The notes under the pieces were generated by a model, which had not been told where the DNA came from, did no database searches, and was given only the letters and a program-made list of their open reading frames with translations. From JBQTKD01 sp052389435 (GTDB lineage: Bacteria; Actinomycetota; Actinomycetes; Sporichthyales; Sporichthyaceae), in contig JBQTIB010000065.1 in NCBI GenBank assembly GCA_052389435.1, forward strand, positions 1 to 64,000: a DNA stretch of 64,000 nucleotides, given 5' to 3'. The stretch's first letter is position 1. Every line of letters starts with the position of its first letter. This document shows, piece after piece, positions 23,948 through 32,913 of this stretch. The translations under genes and the position numbers were made by a program.

Positions 23948-25299
23948 GGTGCCGACGCCGCCGGACCGCCGGCCGACCGGGCCAGCGCAAGGTCGAGGCC
24001 CTCCCGGCGCATCCGCAGGTCCACGTACAGCAGCGCGGTCACGCCCGCGGTGAACGGATAGGTCACCAGGCTCGCCAACGCCGAACCGATCATGATCAGC
24101 ACCACGAACCAGACGGTGCCCGCGGTTCCGCCGACGAACACCAGCATCGCCCCGGCGGCGACCGCCAGCGGGATCGACAGCACCATGGCCAGCAACTGCG
24201 CCATCAACTGGATCAGCAGCAGGATCCCGAAGGTCCGCCACCAGGACGTGCGGACCAGTCGCGCGGAGCGTCGCAGCGAGGTGCGGACGCCGCCCCGCTC
24301 CAGCACCATCGCGGGCGCCGCGAGGCAGAACCGCACCCACAGCCAGATCGCCGTCGGGACGGCCGCGAGGAGGAGGACGGCGCCGAGGACGAACGCGCCG
24401 TCCTCCGGCAGGCCCCCCGCCCAGAGCCCCAACGGCACCGCGACGGCCAGCGCGATCAGTCCGAAGCAGATCGTCGGAATGAGCAGGGACAGACCGAGCA
24501 GTCGCCACACGCGCGGCCGTACCTGCGCCCACGCCTCGCCGGGGGTGACGTCGCGGCCGAGCACCGCACGGCCGACGACGACGGTGAGCATCCCGGCCAG
24601 GACCGTCTGCGCGAGCACGCCGACGACCATGCCGACGAGTTGCACCGACTGCGCCGCGAGGCCGCCGAACGGATCCTCGGACTCCTCGATCGGCCCGGTG
24701 CCGAAGAAGTCGGGGTCGGACAGGCCGCTGTCGCGCAGCAGCAGCCACGTCGCGAGGGCCTGGATCGCGGTGACCACGATCACGACGCCGGCGGTCAGCC
24801 CGAGTTGCACCTTCCAGTGCTTGCGCATCGTCGAGACCGCGCCGTCGAGCAGTTCGCCGAGCCCCAGCGGGCGCAGCGGAATGACTCCGGGGCGAGCGGC
24901 CGGCGGCGGGCCGTAGCCGGGCGCGGTCCAACCGGGCGGCGGCGCGTAGATGGGCGGGGCGGCCCAGCCCGCGGCCGGCGAGCCCGGCGCGACGTTCGGC
25001 GGCGGCGCGTAGCCCTGCGGCGGGACTCCCGCGGGCGCGCCGTAGCCGGGCGGCGGACCGTAGGCCGCAGCGGGCGGGTACCCGGGCGGCGGGTATCCGG
25101 GCGGCGGGTACGCGGGCGGCGGGTATCCGGGCGGCGGGTACGCGGCGACCGGTGGCGCCGACGGTTCGGCCGGCGGGACCGTCGGCTTGGCCCAGGCCGG
25201 CGGCTGCTCCGCGGCCCACGTGCCGGTCGGCGGCCACGGGGTCGCGGGCCGTTCCGGCTCGGACGCAGCGTCCTCCGGTGGCCCACCCATGTCGATCAT
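23944..25299 (-). CDS. Membrane protein, glycerophosphoryl diester phosphodiesterase membrane-domain type, with Pro-rich N-terminus
   Basis: 451 aa from ATG 25299 (ATG 25290 is an in-frame alternative). Residues 1-145 are Pro/Tyr/Gly-rich with PPPGYPPPAY-type repeats. Residues 145-435 hold about six membrane segments with the VLERGGVRTSLRRSARLVR motif typical of the GPDPase membrane domain and related DUF7544/7847 proteins. There is no catalytic phosphodiesterase domain. First gene of the five-gene operon; its stop overlaps the DUF4129 start. Confidence 0.85.
   Translation of the reverse strand: MIDMGGPPEDAASEPERPATPWPPTGTWAAEQPPAWAKPTVPPAEPSAPPVAAYPPPGYPPPAYPPPGYPPPGYPPAAAYGPPPGYGAPAGVPPQGYAPPPNVAPGSPAAGWAAPPIYAPPPGWTAPGYGPPPAARPGVIPLRPLGLGELLDGAVSTMRKHWKVQLGLTAGVVIVVTAIQALATWLLLRDSGLSDPDFFGTGPIEESEDPFGGLAAQSVQLVGMVVGVLAQTVLAGMLTVVVGRAVLGRDVTPGEAWAQVRPRVWRLLGLSLLIPTICFGLIALAVAVPLGLWAGGLPEDGAFVLGAVLLLAAVPTAIWLWVRFCLAAPAMVLERGGVRTSLRRSARLVRTSWWRTFGILLLIQLMAQLLAMVLSIPLAVAAGAMLVFVGGTAGTVWFVVLIMIGSALASLVTYPFTAGVTALLYVDLRMRREGLDLALARSAGGPAASAP
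25060..25150 (-). repeat. Tandem 15/30-bp repeats coding PPPGYPPPAY units
   Basis: GGGCGGCGGGTAYSC units in near-perfect tandem inside the Pro-rich N-terminal coding region of the gene 23944-25299. Copy number could vary between strains. Confidence 0.7.
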
Positions 25300-25361
25300 C
25301 GTGCCATTCCCGAGCAAGCGGTGGTCGACCCCGAGGGTCAGGACTGGGCAGGATCTCGCCC

Positions 25362-26387
25362 ATGACGTGGAACGCTCCGGCCCTGCGCTGGGATCCCGAC
25401 GGCCCCGCGGTCGTGCTCCTGGACCAGACCCGGCTGCCGGCGGAGGAGGCACTGCTGCGGTGCACCGACGTTGCGACGTTGGTCGAGGCGATCGTCCGAC
25501 TCGCGGTGCGCGGCGCCCCGTTGCTCGGCATCGCCGGCGGATTCGGCGTGGCGCTCGCGGCCGCGCGCGGGGACGACGTGGCCGCCGCGGCGGCGGCCCT
25601 GGCGAGCGCGCGGCCGACCGCGGTCAACCTCGCCCGCGGCGTCGCGGTGGCCTTCGCCGCCTACGAACGCGGCGGCGCCGCCGCGGCCCGGGCCGCGGCC
25701 CGCGCGGTGCAGGAGGCCGAGGACACGGCGAGCCGGCGCATGGCCGAGCACGGGCTGAGGCTGGTTCCCGAGGACGCGCGGATCCTCACCCACTGCAACA
25801 CCGGCGCGCTGGCGTGCGGCGGCGAGGGGAGTGCGTTCGCGGTCGTGCTGGCGGCGCACCGGGCGGGCCGCCTCGCGCACCTGTGGGTCGACGAGACCCG
25901 CCCACTGCTGCAGGGCGCTCGGCTCACCGCGTGGGAGGCGCAGCGCAACGGGCTGCCGTACTCGGTCCTGCCGGACTCGGCCGCGGCGGCGCTGATGGCG
26001 GCGGGGCGGGTGGACCTGATCGTGGTCGGCGCGGACCGGATCGCCGCCGACGGTTCCGTGGCGAACAAGGTCGGCACCTACGGCCTCGCGGTCGCGGCCC
26101 GGCACCACGGGGTGCCGTTCGTCGTCGTCGCGCCGGTCTCGACCGTGGACGCCGACACGCCCGACGGCGCGGCGATCGTGGTGGAGCAGCGCGACGTCGA
26201 GGAAGTCGTGTCCCTGGGCGGGATTCGCAGCGCACCGGCCGGGGCGGGCGCCTGGAACCCGGCGTTCGACGTCACCCCGGCCGACCTGGTGACGGCGTTG
26301 GTGACCGACGTCGGCGTCCTCGCCCCGGTGAACGCCGAGACGGTCGCGACGTTGACGACCCCGGCGGCCGCGGACTGCCGAAGCTGA
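25362..26387 (+). CDS. mtnA: Methylthioribose-1-phosphate isomerase
   Basis: 341 aa from ATG 25362. It converts 5-methylthioribose-1-phosphate to methylthioribulose-1-phosphate in the methionine salvage pathway and belongs to the eIF2B alpha-like family. Visible hallmarks are VRGAPLLGIAGGFGVA near 45-60, the catalytic Cys in HCNTGALAC near 145-155, and the catalytic Asp in VGADRIAADG followed by NKVGTYG. With ahcY at the window start it belongs to sulfur-metabolite recycling. No other mtn genes are present here. Confidence 0.93.
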   Translation: MTWNAPALRWDPDGPAVVLLDQTRLPAEEALLRCTDVATLVEAIVRLAVRGAPLLGIAGGFGVALAAARGDDVAAAAAALASARPTAVNLARGVAVAFAAYERGGAAAARAAARAVQEAEDTASRRMAEHGLRLVPEDARILTHCNTGALACGGEGSAFAVVLAAHRAGRLAHLWVDETRPLLQGARLTAWEAQRNGLPYSVLPDSAAAALMAAGRVDLIVVGADRIAADGSVANKVGTYGLAVAARHHGVPFVVVAPVSTVDADTPDGAAIVVEQRDVEEVVSLGGIRSAPAGAGAWNPAFDVTPADLVTALVTDVGVLAPVNAETVATLTTPAAADCRS

Positions 26388-26409
26388 CCGCCGGGGGCGC
26401 CCGGGACGA

Positions 26410-26706
26410 CTACTTGGTCGTGCCGCCGTTCATCGCGCGACCCGCGGAGGAGTCCTCGGCGATGGCGTTGCGCAGGTTCGGGTCGGCGTTGTCGGCCTGC
26501 TTGCCGGCGACGACCTTCGGCCCCGAGTCGGCCGGCGACGGGGCGGAGGTCTCCCCGCCGTTCAGGGCCAGCCCGGCGGCGGCGGCCGCGATCGCCACGG
26601 CGGCGACGGCAAGCGCGACGGCGACGCTGCGGCGGCTGCCCTTCGAAGGCGCAGTCGCACCGGAAGCGGTGTCCGAGACGGTCGAGGTGTTGAGGGTGAG
26701 GGACAT
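26410..26706 (-). CDS. Small single-pass membrane protein
   Basis: 98 aa from ATG 26706, with AGGAG 6 nt upstream. A Ser/Thr-rich cytoplasmic N-terminus with basic residues (KGSRRS) precedes one Ala-rich membrane segment at about 28-48. An outer tail of 50 residues, rich in Asp/Asn/Ala, lies at the C-terminus. Not recognised. It is divergent from mtrA and converges on mtnA. Confidence 0.65.
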   Translation of the reverse strand: MSLTLNTSTVSDTASGATAPSKGSRRSVAVALAVAAVAIAAAAAGLALNGGETSAPSPADSGPKVVAGKQADNADPNLRNAIAEDSSAGRAMNGGTTK

Positions 26707-26899
26707 CGTGCGCTCCTGAATCGAAAGTGTGTCGGCCGCTGCTGCGGGCTCATCACTTCGACGCTGGGCGGCGCCCCGCGTTTCGTACGGACGGCTCGAT
26801 CGACCTCAGCCGTTCGGACGGTCTTGGCGAAGGATCGTTTGTGCAGGCCACGCGGGGTGCCGGCGCGGTTCTTCCGGCGGAAGGTGCGACTATGGCCCC

Positions 26900-27577
26900 A
26901 TGAAGGTGCGCGTCCTCGTGGTCGACGACGACCAGGCCCTGGCCGAGATGCTGACGATCGTCCTGCGCACCGAGGGCTTCGAGCCCTTCGTGTGCGGGGA
27001 CGGAGACAGCGCCCTGGCGGCATTCCGCGACAAGAAGCCGGACCTGGTCCTGCTGGATCTGATGCTCCCCGGCCGCAACGGCATCGACGTCTGTCGGGCG
27101 ATCCGGGCCGAGTCCGGGGTCCCGATCGTGATGCTGACCGCCAAGACGGACACGGTCGACGTCGTCCTCGGCCTCGAGTCCGGCGCCGACGACTACGTCG
27201 TGAAGCCGTTCAAGCCGAAGGAGCTCGTCGCCCGGGTGCGCGCGCGGCTGCGCCGGCAGGAGGAGCCGACCCCGGCCGCCCTGCAGATCGCCGATCTCGA
27301 CATCGACGTCGCGGGCCACTCGGTCAAGCGCGACGGCGTCCCGATTCCGCTGACTCCGCTCGAGTTCGACCTGCTCGTCGCGCTGGCCCGCAAGCCCTGG
27401 CAGGTCTTCACCCGCGAGGTGCTCCTGGAGCAGGTCTGGGGCTACCGGCACGCTGCCGACACCCGCCTGGTCAACGTCCACGTCCAGCGGCTGCGCAGCA
27501 AGATCGAACACGACCCGGAGCACCCCGAGATCGTGGTGACCGTGCGCGGCGTCGGCTACAAGGCCGGACCGAGCTGA
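26900..27577 (+). CDS. mtrA: Response regulator MtrA
   Basis: 225 aa. Receiver domain with the acidic pocket at residues 9-11, phospho-acceptor Asp53 (LLDLML), Thr80 and Lys102 (VVKPFKPKEL). An OmpR/PhoB winged helix occupies about 130-225 (TPLEFDLLVALA, then VWGYRHAADTRLVNVHVQRLR). MtrA is the conserved actinobacterial regulator of cell-wall enzymes and cell-cycle genes, paired with MtrB and modulated by LpqB. ATG 26900 gives the standard MtrA N-terminus. The kinase gene follows after 4 bp. Confidence 0.96.
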   Translation: MKVRVLVVDDDQALAEMLTIVLRTEGFEPFVCGDGDSALAAFRDKKPDLVLLDLMLPGRNGIDVCRAIRAESGVPIVMLTAKTDTVDVVLGLESGADDYVVKPFKPKELVARVRARLRRQEEPTPAALQIADLDIDVAGHSVKRDGVPIPLTPLEFDLLVALARKPWQVFTREVLLEQVWGYRHAADTRLVNVHVQRLRSKIEHDPEHPEIVVTVRGVGYKAGPS

Positions 27578-27581
27578 GTTG

Positions 27582-29312
27582 ATGCGCCCGCGCGTCGGTC
27601 TGCCGGCGCCGGTGCGGGGGCTGGTGTTCCTGGTGGGGCGCCCCGTGCGCGGCGTCGTGCGGACGTGGCGGCGCTCGATCCTGCTGCGGGTCGTCAGCGC
27701 CACGCTCGTGCTGTCCATCGCGGTGCTCGCGATGCTGGGCCAGCTCGTCATGCGCGAGGTTCGCGACGGTCTGGTCGATGCGAAGGTGTCCACCTCGCTC
27801 GCCCAGGCCGAGGCGGGTTTCGCCGCCGCCCAGGCGCGCCTCGAGGCCGCCGGCACTCCCCAGCGCGCAAACGTCGGCCAACTGCTGACCCAGGTCGTCA
27901 CCGAGCTTCGCCAGTCCGCCGGCTCCACCAGCCTCTACGAACTGGTGCTCATTCCCGCTCCCGGCGTCGACTCCGACCTGCCGGCCGGTCGCTCCCGGAT
28001 TGCGACCGGCGGCGTGCTTCCGGCGAGCATTCCGCAGGCGCTGTCCGACGAGTTGGCCGTCGGCAGCGGCGATCGCGTCGATCGCTTCGTGGGCCTGTGC
28101 TACGGCCAGGCCGAGGACCAGTGCGTCGCGAGCGCCGACGAACCGGCCTTCGCCGTCGGCACCCAGTTCACCGTCGCCGGAGCCGGGTCCTACCAACTGT
28201 GGTTCATGTTCCCGCTCGCCGACGAGCAGGAGACCCTCGCGTTGGTGCGCTCCCGCCTCACCCTCGCCGGGGTGGCGCTGCTGGTGCTGCTCGCGGCGAT
28301 CGCCCTGCTGGTGACCCGCAGCGTGGTGCGGCCCGTGCGGTCCGCGGCCCAGGTCGCGCAGCGCCTCGCCGCCGGCGAGCTCTCCGAGCGCATGGTGCAG
28401 CGCGGCGAGGACGAACTGGCCAAACTCGCCTCCTCGTTCAACGGCATGGCCGCCGCGCTGCAACGCCAGATCCGCCAGCTCGAAGACCTCTCCCGCATGC
28501 AGCAGCAGTTCGTCTCCGACGTCTCCCACGAGCTGCGCACCCCGTTGACGACCATCCGCATGGCCGCGGACGTCATCTACGACGACCGCGACGTGCTGCC
28601 CGCCCCGGCCGCCCGGTCCGCCGAACTGATGCACGATCAGGTCGGGCGATTCGAGTCCCTGCTCACCGACCTGCTCGAGATCAGCCGGTTCGACGCGGGC
28701 GTCGCCGCGCTCGACGCCGAACCGAGCGACCTGCGCGACGTGGTGCGCCGCGTCGTCGACCTCGTCGAGCCGGTGGCCGTCGCGCAGTACGGCTCGGCGA
28801 TCCGCCTCGAGCTCCCGGCCCGGGAGTGCGTCGCGGACATCGACACCCGCCGCATCGAACGGGTGCTGCGCAACCTGGTGATCAACGCCCTCGAACACGG
28901 CGAGGGCCGGGAGATCCGGGTCCGCGTCGGCGCCGACGAGCACGCGGTCGCCGTCACCGTCCGGGACTACGGCGTGGGCCTGCGCGCCGAGGAGACCACC
29001 CAGGTGTTCAACCGCTTCTGGCGGGCCGATCCGTCACGCCAGCGACGCAGTGGCGGTACCGGATTGGGACTTTCCATTTCCCAACAGGACGCACACTTGC
29101 ACGGAGGATGGCTACAGGCGTGGGGCGAGCCGCGGATCGGTGCGCAGTTCCGCCTGACGCTTCCGCGCACGGCCGCCGGGGTACTCGTCGGATCTCCGCT
29201 CGACCTGGAGCCCGCCGATCGGCGCGGTCCGCGGCGGGCGCCCGCGCTGCCCGCGGCGGCCGGACCGAACGATGCGGAGATGGCAGTGGAGGAGGGAGTG
29301 GGGGATGCGTAG
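27582..29312 (+). CDS. mtrB: Sensor histidine kinase MtrB
   Basis: 576 aa. Membrane segments near residues 38-62 and 225-250 flank an outer sensor domain. HAMP is near 250-300 and the dimerisation domain with phospho-acceptor His316 in DVSHELRTPLTTI follows. The ATPase has the N box (NLVINALEHGEG) and G boxes (YGVGLRAEE; GGTGLGLSIS). The final HGGWLQAWGEP stretch is typical of MtrB. ATG 27582 is used; TTG 27579 just before it is less likely. The stop overlaps lpqB by 8 bp. Confidence 0.96.
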   Translation: MRPRVGLPAPVRGLVFLVGRPVRGVVRTWRRSILLRVVSATLVLSIAVLAMLGQLVMREVRDGLVDAKVSTSLAQAEAGFAAAQARLEAAGTPQRANVGQLLTQVVTELRQSAGSTSLYELVLIPAPGVDSDLPAGRSRIATGGVLPASIPQALSDELAVGSGDRVDRFVGLCYGQAEDQCVASADEPAFAVGTQFTVAGAGSYQLWFMFPLADEQETLALVRSRLTLAGVALLVLLAAIALLVTRSVVRPVRSAAQVAQRLAAGELSERMVQRGEDELAKLASSFNGMAAALQRQIRQLEDLSRMQQQFVSDVSHELRTPLTTIRMAADVIYDDRDVLPAPAARSAELMHDQVGRFESLLTDLLEISRFDAGVAALDAEPSDLRDVVRRVVDLVEPVAVAQYGSAIRLELPARECVADIDTRRIERVLRNLVINALEHGEGREIRVRVGADEHAVAVTVRDYGVGLRAEETTQVFNRFWRADPSRQRRSGGTGLGLSISQQDAHLHGGWLQAWGEPRIGAQFRLTLPRTAAGVLVGSPLDLEPADRRGPRRAPALPAAAGPNDAEMAVEEGVGDA

Positions 29313-31005
29313 GCCGGCGATCGCCCTCGCCTTCGTCCTCGCCGTGTCCGGCTGCGCGGAGATTCCGTCCGCCGGCCGGGTCGGGGTCGTCGGCGACGCT
29401 CCGGCGGCCGAGCAGCCGCGCGGACAGTTGGTGCGCGTGTTCGCCGAGGGCCCGCGCGACGGCGACGGCATGTACTCCATCGTGTCGGGCTTCCTCGAGG
29501 CCTCGAGCACGGTCGAGGACGGGTTGCGCACGGCCCGCAAGTACCTGACCGGTCCGGCGTCGGCCCGCTGGCGGGTGGGTGCCGGGGTCACCGTCTACGA
29601 CCACACGAAGCTGCGCATCTCGGCGCGCGACGGGTCGCACCTGGAGGTCTCGGCCCCGACCGAGGGCGTCGTGGACTCCCAGGGCGTCTACCGTGCGGCC
29701 GAGCCCGGCCGGCAGGTGTCCTCCACCTTCGGTCTGGTGCGCGACGGCGGCAACTGGCGCATCGACACGCTGCCCGACGGCCTGCTGATCTCCCGGCAGG
29801 ACTTCGAGCGCGAGTACGCCTCGCAGGATCTGCACTTCCCGGCCGGTGGGGACCACTCCTCGGTGCTCGTCCCGGACCCCGTTCACCTGCGTCGCCTGCC
29901 CGGCCTGCCGACCGAACTGCTCGTCGCGCTGCTCCGCGGGCCGTCGCGCTGGCTGGCGCCGGCCGTCGGCACCGCGGTCCCCAAGGGCGCCGCGCTCGCC
30001 GCACCGGTCGAGGTCACCTCGGGGTTGGCGACCGTCGCGCTCACTCCGGAGTCGGTCCCGACCGACGGCGTGGAGCGGGACACCCTGCTCGCGCAGATCG
30101 TGATGACCCTGACCGACGTCTCCGGCGTCACCGCCGTCGAGGTGCGCGCGGGGGACGAGCCGGTGACCCTCGGCGGTCGCGGCGGCGCGCGGATGACGCG
30201 CTCGGACCTGCTGCTCTACCAGCCCGTCGACCTCGGCGGGCCCTCCCGGTCGGCCTACTACCTGCGCGACGGGGTCTCCTACAAGGTCGGGCCGCCCGGC
30301 GAACAGGGCCCGTTCGAGCCCGCGACGAAGCTCGCGGAGATCGCCGCCGCCCCCGACGGCAAGCTGCTCGCGGGCATCTCGGAGGACCGCACCCTGCTTT
30401 GGACCGCGACCAGCGACGCCCCGGCCCGGCTCACCGAACGGCTCAAGGGCGCCGACCTGCGTTCGGCCAGCTTCGACCAGGACGGCAACCTCTGGGTTCT
30501 CGACGGAGCGGCGGAGGCTCGAGTGCTGCGTCGCATCGCCCCGGACGGAGCGCTCGCCGAGGTGGAGGTGAGCGGTTTCGTCTCGCGGCAGGTCGATCGC
30601 CTTCGGGTCTCCGCGGACGGCGTCCGGCTGGCGATGGTGCTGGACACCGTCGAAGGCAATCAGCTCTATCTGGCGTTGATCACCGGCAGCGGTCCCAGGC
30701 TCGAGGTCGGATCGCTGCGCCGGCTCGGCTACCCGCTGGTCGAGCCGCGCGACGTCGCCTGGGCGGACCCGGACCGCCTCGCCGTGCTCGCCGCGCAGCG
30801 CGACGCCGCGGTGCAGCCGTTCGCGGTCGCGCTGTCCGGCACGGTGTCCGACCTTGCACCGTCCTTGGCCGACATCAACGGCCTCACCGCCTCCGCCGGG
30901 CAGCCCCTGCTCGCGACCACCACCAAGAAGGTGGTCTGGCGGCTGCGGGCCGGCGGCGGCTGGTTCCGGGTCGGCAACGGCTCGGTCGTGGCCTACCCCG
31001 GCTGA
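29305..31005 (+). CDS. lpqB: Lipoprotein LpqB
   Basis: 566 aa from ATG 29305, inside the last codons of mtrB. Signal with lipobox VSGC (Cys17). A GerMN domain lies near residues 190-310 (PTELLVALLRGPSRWL) and a C-terminal beta-propeller-like region near 320-560. In mycobacteria LpqB binds the outer domain of MtrB and tunes MtrA phosphorylation and cell-wall homeostasis. Translational coupling with mtrB fits a three-protein signalling unit. Confidence 0.95.
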   Translation: MRRPAIALAFVLAVSGCAEIPSAGRVGVVGDAPAAEQPRGQLVRVFAEGPRDGDGMYSIVSGFLEASSTVEDGLRTARKYLTGPASARWRVGAGVTVYDHTKLRISARDGSHLEVSAPTEGVVDSQGVYRAAEPGRQVSSTFGLVRDGGNWRIDTLPDGLLISRQDFEREYASQDLHFPAGGDHSSVLVPDPVHLRRLPGLPTELLVALLRGPSRWLAPAVGTAVPKGAALAAPVEVTSGLATVALTPESVPTDGVERDTLLAQIVMTLTDVSGVTAVEVRAGDEPVTLGGRGGARMTRSDLLLYQPVDLGGPSRSAYYLRDGVSYKVGPPGEQGPFEPATKLAEIAAAPDGKLLAGISEDRTLLWTATSDAPARLTERLKGADLRSASFDQDGNLWVLDGAAEARVLRRIAPDGALAEVEVSGFVSRQVDRLRVSADGVRLAMVLDTVEGNQLYLALITGSGPRLEVGSLRRLGYPLVEPRDVAWADPDRLAVLAAQRDAAVQPFAVALSGTVSDLAPSLADINGLTASAGQPLLATTTKKVVWRLRAGGGWFRVGNGSVVAYPG

Positions 31006-31048
31006 CCTGCGCCCGACCTGCGCCCGATCGCAGGCGCCGCGGTCTGCG

Positions 31049-31083
31049 TTGTCCACACCCCGCGAAGTGGCGAGTTGTCCACA
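31049..31083 (+). promoter_or_regulatory. Two DnaA boxes in tandem
   Basis: TTGTCCACA occurs exactly at 31049-31057 and 31075-31083, same orientation, 26 bp apart. This is the consensus DnaA box of high-GC actinobacteria. The second ends just before the ATG at 31085 of the comF-like gene. No dnaA or dnaN is near. Confidence 0.6.
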
Positions 31084-31084
31084 G

Positions 31085-31876
31085 ATGCGGCGGTGGGGCC
31101 GGCGGAGCCGGGCCGCACCGGGCAGGCTCCTCGCCGTGACGGGACTGACGGCGGCGGCGCTGGACCTGGTGGTGCCGATCCCGTGCGCCGGGTGCGGGGC
31201 CCGCGCCCGCACGGCGGCGTGCGCGCGCTGTCTGGCGGCGTGGAGCGTGCCGCAGGAGTGGGCTGCACCGCCCGGGGTGGGACGCCTGGTCGCCGCCGCG
31301 CACTGGTCGGGCGCCGTCCGCCGGGTGGTGCTGGCGCACAAGGAGCGGGCCCGGGCCGGTCTGCGCGAACCGCTCGGAACCGCGCTGGCCGGTGCCGTTC
31401 GGGTGCTGCTCGCCGACGTTCCCCCGGGAACCCGGGTGGTGCTCGTGGCGGTGCCGACCAGTCCGGCGGCGCGTCGCGAGCGCGGCCGGGACCCCCTGGC
31501 GGCGATCGTCCGGGTCGCCGCCCGCCAGCTGCGGCGGGACGGATTCGGAGTGGGCACGGCTCCGGTGCTCCGGCACGTGCGCCGGGTGCGGGACCAGGCC
31601 GGTCTGACCGGCGCCGAGCGGGCCGCGAACCTGCGCGGGGCGCTCGGCGCGCTCCTGCCCCCGCCGACCCCCGCCACCGTCGCCGTGCTGCTGGACGACG
31701 TCGCCACCACCGGCGCGACCCTGGCGGAGGGGGCCAGGGCGCTGCGGGCGGGCGGGTGGAACGTGCTCGGCGCCGCGGTGCTGGCCAGCGCCGGGGTGCG
31801 TGCGGCGCCGCCGGATCGCGACACGCAAGCGGGGCAATCCGGAACTCCCCTGTCGCATGGGCCCCGAAGCCGTTAG
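31085..31876 (+). CDS. ComF family phosphoribosyltransferase-like protein
   Basis: 263 aa from ATG 31085, or 246 aa from GTG 31136; neither has a convincing ribosome site. An N-terminal zinc-finger-like Cys set (CAGCGARARTAACARC) is followed by a linker and a type I phosphoribosyltransferase domain with RERGRDPL and the PRPP-binding loop VLLDDVATTGATL near 200-215. ComF proteins support DNA uptake in competent bacteria; in actinomycetes the gene is a constant neighbour of lpqB and hpf with an untested role. Confidence 0.88.
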   Translation: MRRWGRRSRAAPGRLLAVTGLTAAALDLVVPIPCAGCGARARTAACARCLAAWSVPQEWAAPPGVGRLVAAAHWSGAVRRVVLAHKERARAGLREPLGTALAGAVRVLLADVPPGTRVVLVAVPTSPAARRERGRDPLAAIVRVAARQLRRDGFGVGTAPVLRHVRRVRDQAGLTGAERAANLRGALGALLPPPTPATVAVLLDDVATTGATLAEGARALRAGGWNVLGAAVLASAGVRAAPPDRDTQAGQSGTPLSHGPRSR

Positions 31877-31904
31877 CGTCGCTTCATGGCACCTGCCCGG
31901 GTCC

Positions 31905-32190
31905 GTGGTTGCGCCGGGACTGCGCGTGTTTCTCGAATCACTGCGCAGGCCGGCAAGCCGATGCCAGCCGCAGGCGAAACGGCCCACGTAAGGCGACTCT
32001 TGGTCGTCCGATCACGGTGCGGCTTAGGAGTAAGTCCTGCCCCGCCAAGGGTCCAGATGGCCCGCGATCCGGGAGAGCGGGGGTAGTGGCGCACTGCGCT
32101 GCGAGACCGCCCGCAGGCGAATGTGGGGTCGAAAACCAGGTCGGCCGGGCAGGTGTCTTGCTTGAGGTGCTTCAGAACTGACAGCCCGTC
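31905..32190 (+). ncRNA. Candidate raiA-motif leader RNA upstream of hpf
   Basis: The 344-bp gap between the comF-like gene and hpf has no believable gene: codon third positions in the only open frame (31886-32086) are not GC-biased as they are in real genes here. Instead it is dense in short inverted repeats, such as CTTAGGAG/AAGTCC, GCGGG/CCCGC and GGTCCAGATGG/CC-rich partners, and is less GC-rich than the genes around it. The known raiA RNA motif lies just 5' of hpf/raiA in Firmicutes and Actinobacteria, so position and character fit. Boundaries are approximate and I have not matched the covariance model. Confidence 0.45.
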
Positions 32191-32220
32191 AGATCCGCCC
32201 GTACTGCAGGGAGGAATTGC

Positions 32221-32832
32221 GTGGAGATTGTCGTGAAGGGTCGGCACACCGAGGTGGCCGAAAGGTTCCGTCAGCACGCGACGGAGAAGTTGTCCAAGCT
32301 CGAGAAGTGGGACAACAAGCTCATCAGCCTGGACGTGGAGGTCTGCAAGGAGCGCAACCCGCGCCTCGCCGAGGTCAGCGACCGAATCGAACTCACCTGT
32401 CGATCGCGCGGAGTGGTGATCCGCGCCGAAGCGGCGGCAGCCGACCCGTACGCTGCGCTGGACATGGCCACCACCAAACTCGAGGTGCGCCTGCGCAAGT
32501 CGGCGGACCGGCGGCGGGTCCACCACGGCGTGCGCACCCCCGTGTCGGTGGCCGTGGCTACGGCGGGGCTCGAGGCGCGCAACGGCCACGCGCCGCTCGA
32601 CGCGGCTGCGGAACTCGATCCGTACGCGCCGGACGACGAGGACACCGGGCCGTTCGTGGTCAGCCGCGACAAGACCCACGCCGCGACGCCCATGACGCTG
32701 GACCAGGCCCTCTACGAGATGGAACTCGTCGGCCACGACTTCTACCTGTTCGTCGACGCCGAGACGTCCGCACCGAGTGTGGTCTACCGCAGACATGGGT
32801 ATGACTACGGCGTGATCCGCCTAGTTACCTGA
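32221..32832 (+). CDS. hpf: Ribosome hibernation promoting factor, long form
   Basis: 203 aa from GTG 32221, with GGGAGGAATT upstream. The N-terminal S30AE domain (residues 1-105; MEIVVKGRHTEVAERF) sits in the mRNA/tRNA channel of the 30S subunit. A variable linker (105-145) leads to the C-terminal dimerisation domain (150-203; MTLDQALYEMELVGHDFYLF and ending YGVIRLV), which joins two 70S ribosomes into 100S particles in resting cells. The long form with both domains is the actinobacterial type. Confidence 0.95.
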   Translation: MEIVVKGRHTEVAERFRQHATEKLSKLEKWDNKLISLDVEVCKERNPRLAEVSDRIELTCRSRGVVIRAEAAAADPYAALDMATTKLEVRLRKSADRRRVHHGVRTPVSVAVATAGLEARNGHAPLDAAAELDPYAPDDEDTGPFVVSRDKTHAATPMTLDQALYEMELVGHDFYLFVDAETSAPSVVYRRHGYDYGVIRLVT

Positions 32833-32856
32833 CACTGCTAGGCCGGTAGCGATACG

Positions 32857-32885
32857 GGCCGCCCCACGCGCAAGCGGGGGCGGCC
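32857..32885. terminator. Bidirectional terminator after hpf
   Basis: GGCCGCCCC (32857-32865) pairs with GGGGCGGCC (32877-32885), between converging hpf and the DUF2505 gene. Confidence 0.8.
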
Positions 32886-32913
32886 TGTTCGTTCGGCGGC
32901 CCCGGGCGGGGGC

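Noticed and set aside
31049..31083. Chromosomal replication origin
   Set aside because: Only two DnaA boxes, and neither dnaA, dnaN nor the usual dense box cluster is nearby.
31886..32086. A 66-codon frame before hpf
   Set aside because: Third codon positions lack the strong GC bias of real genes here and there is no ribosome site; a structured RNA is more likely.
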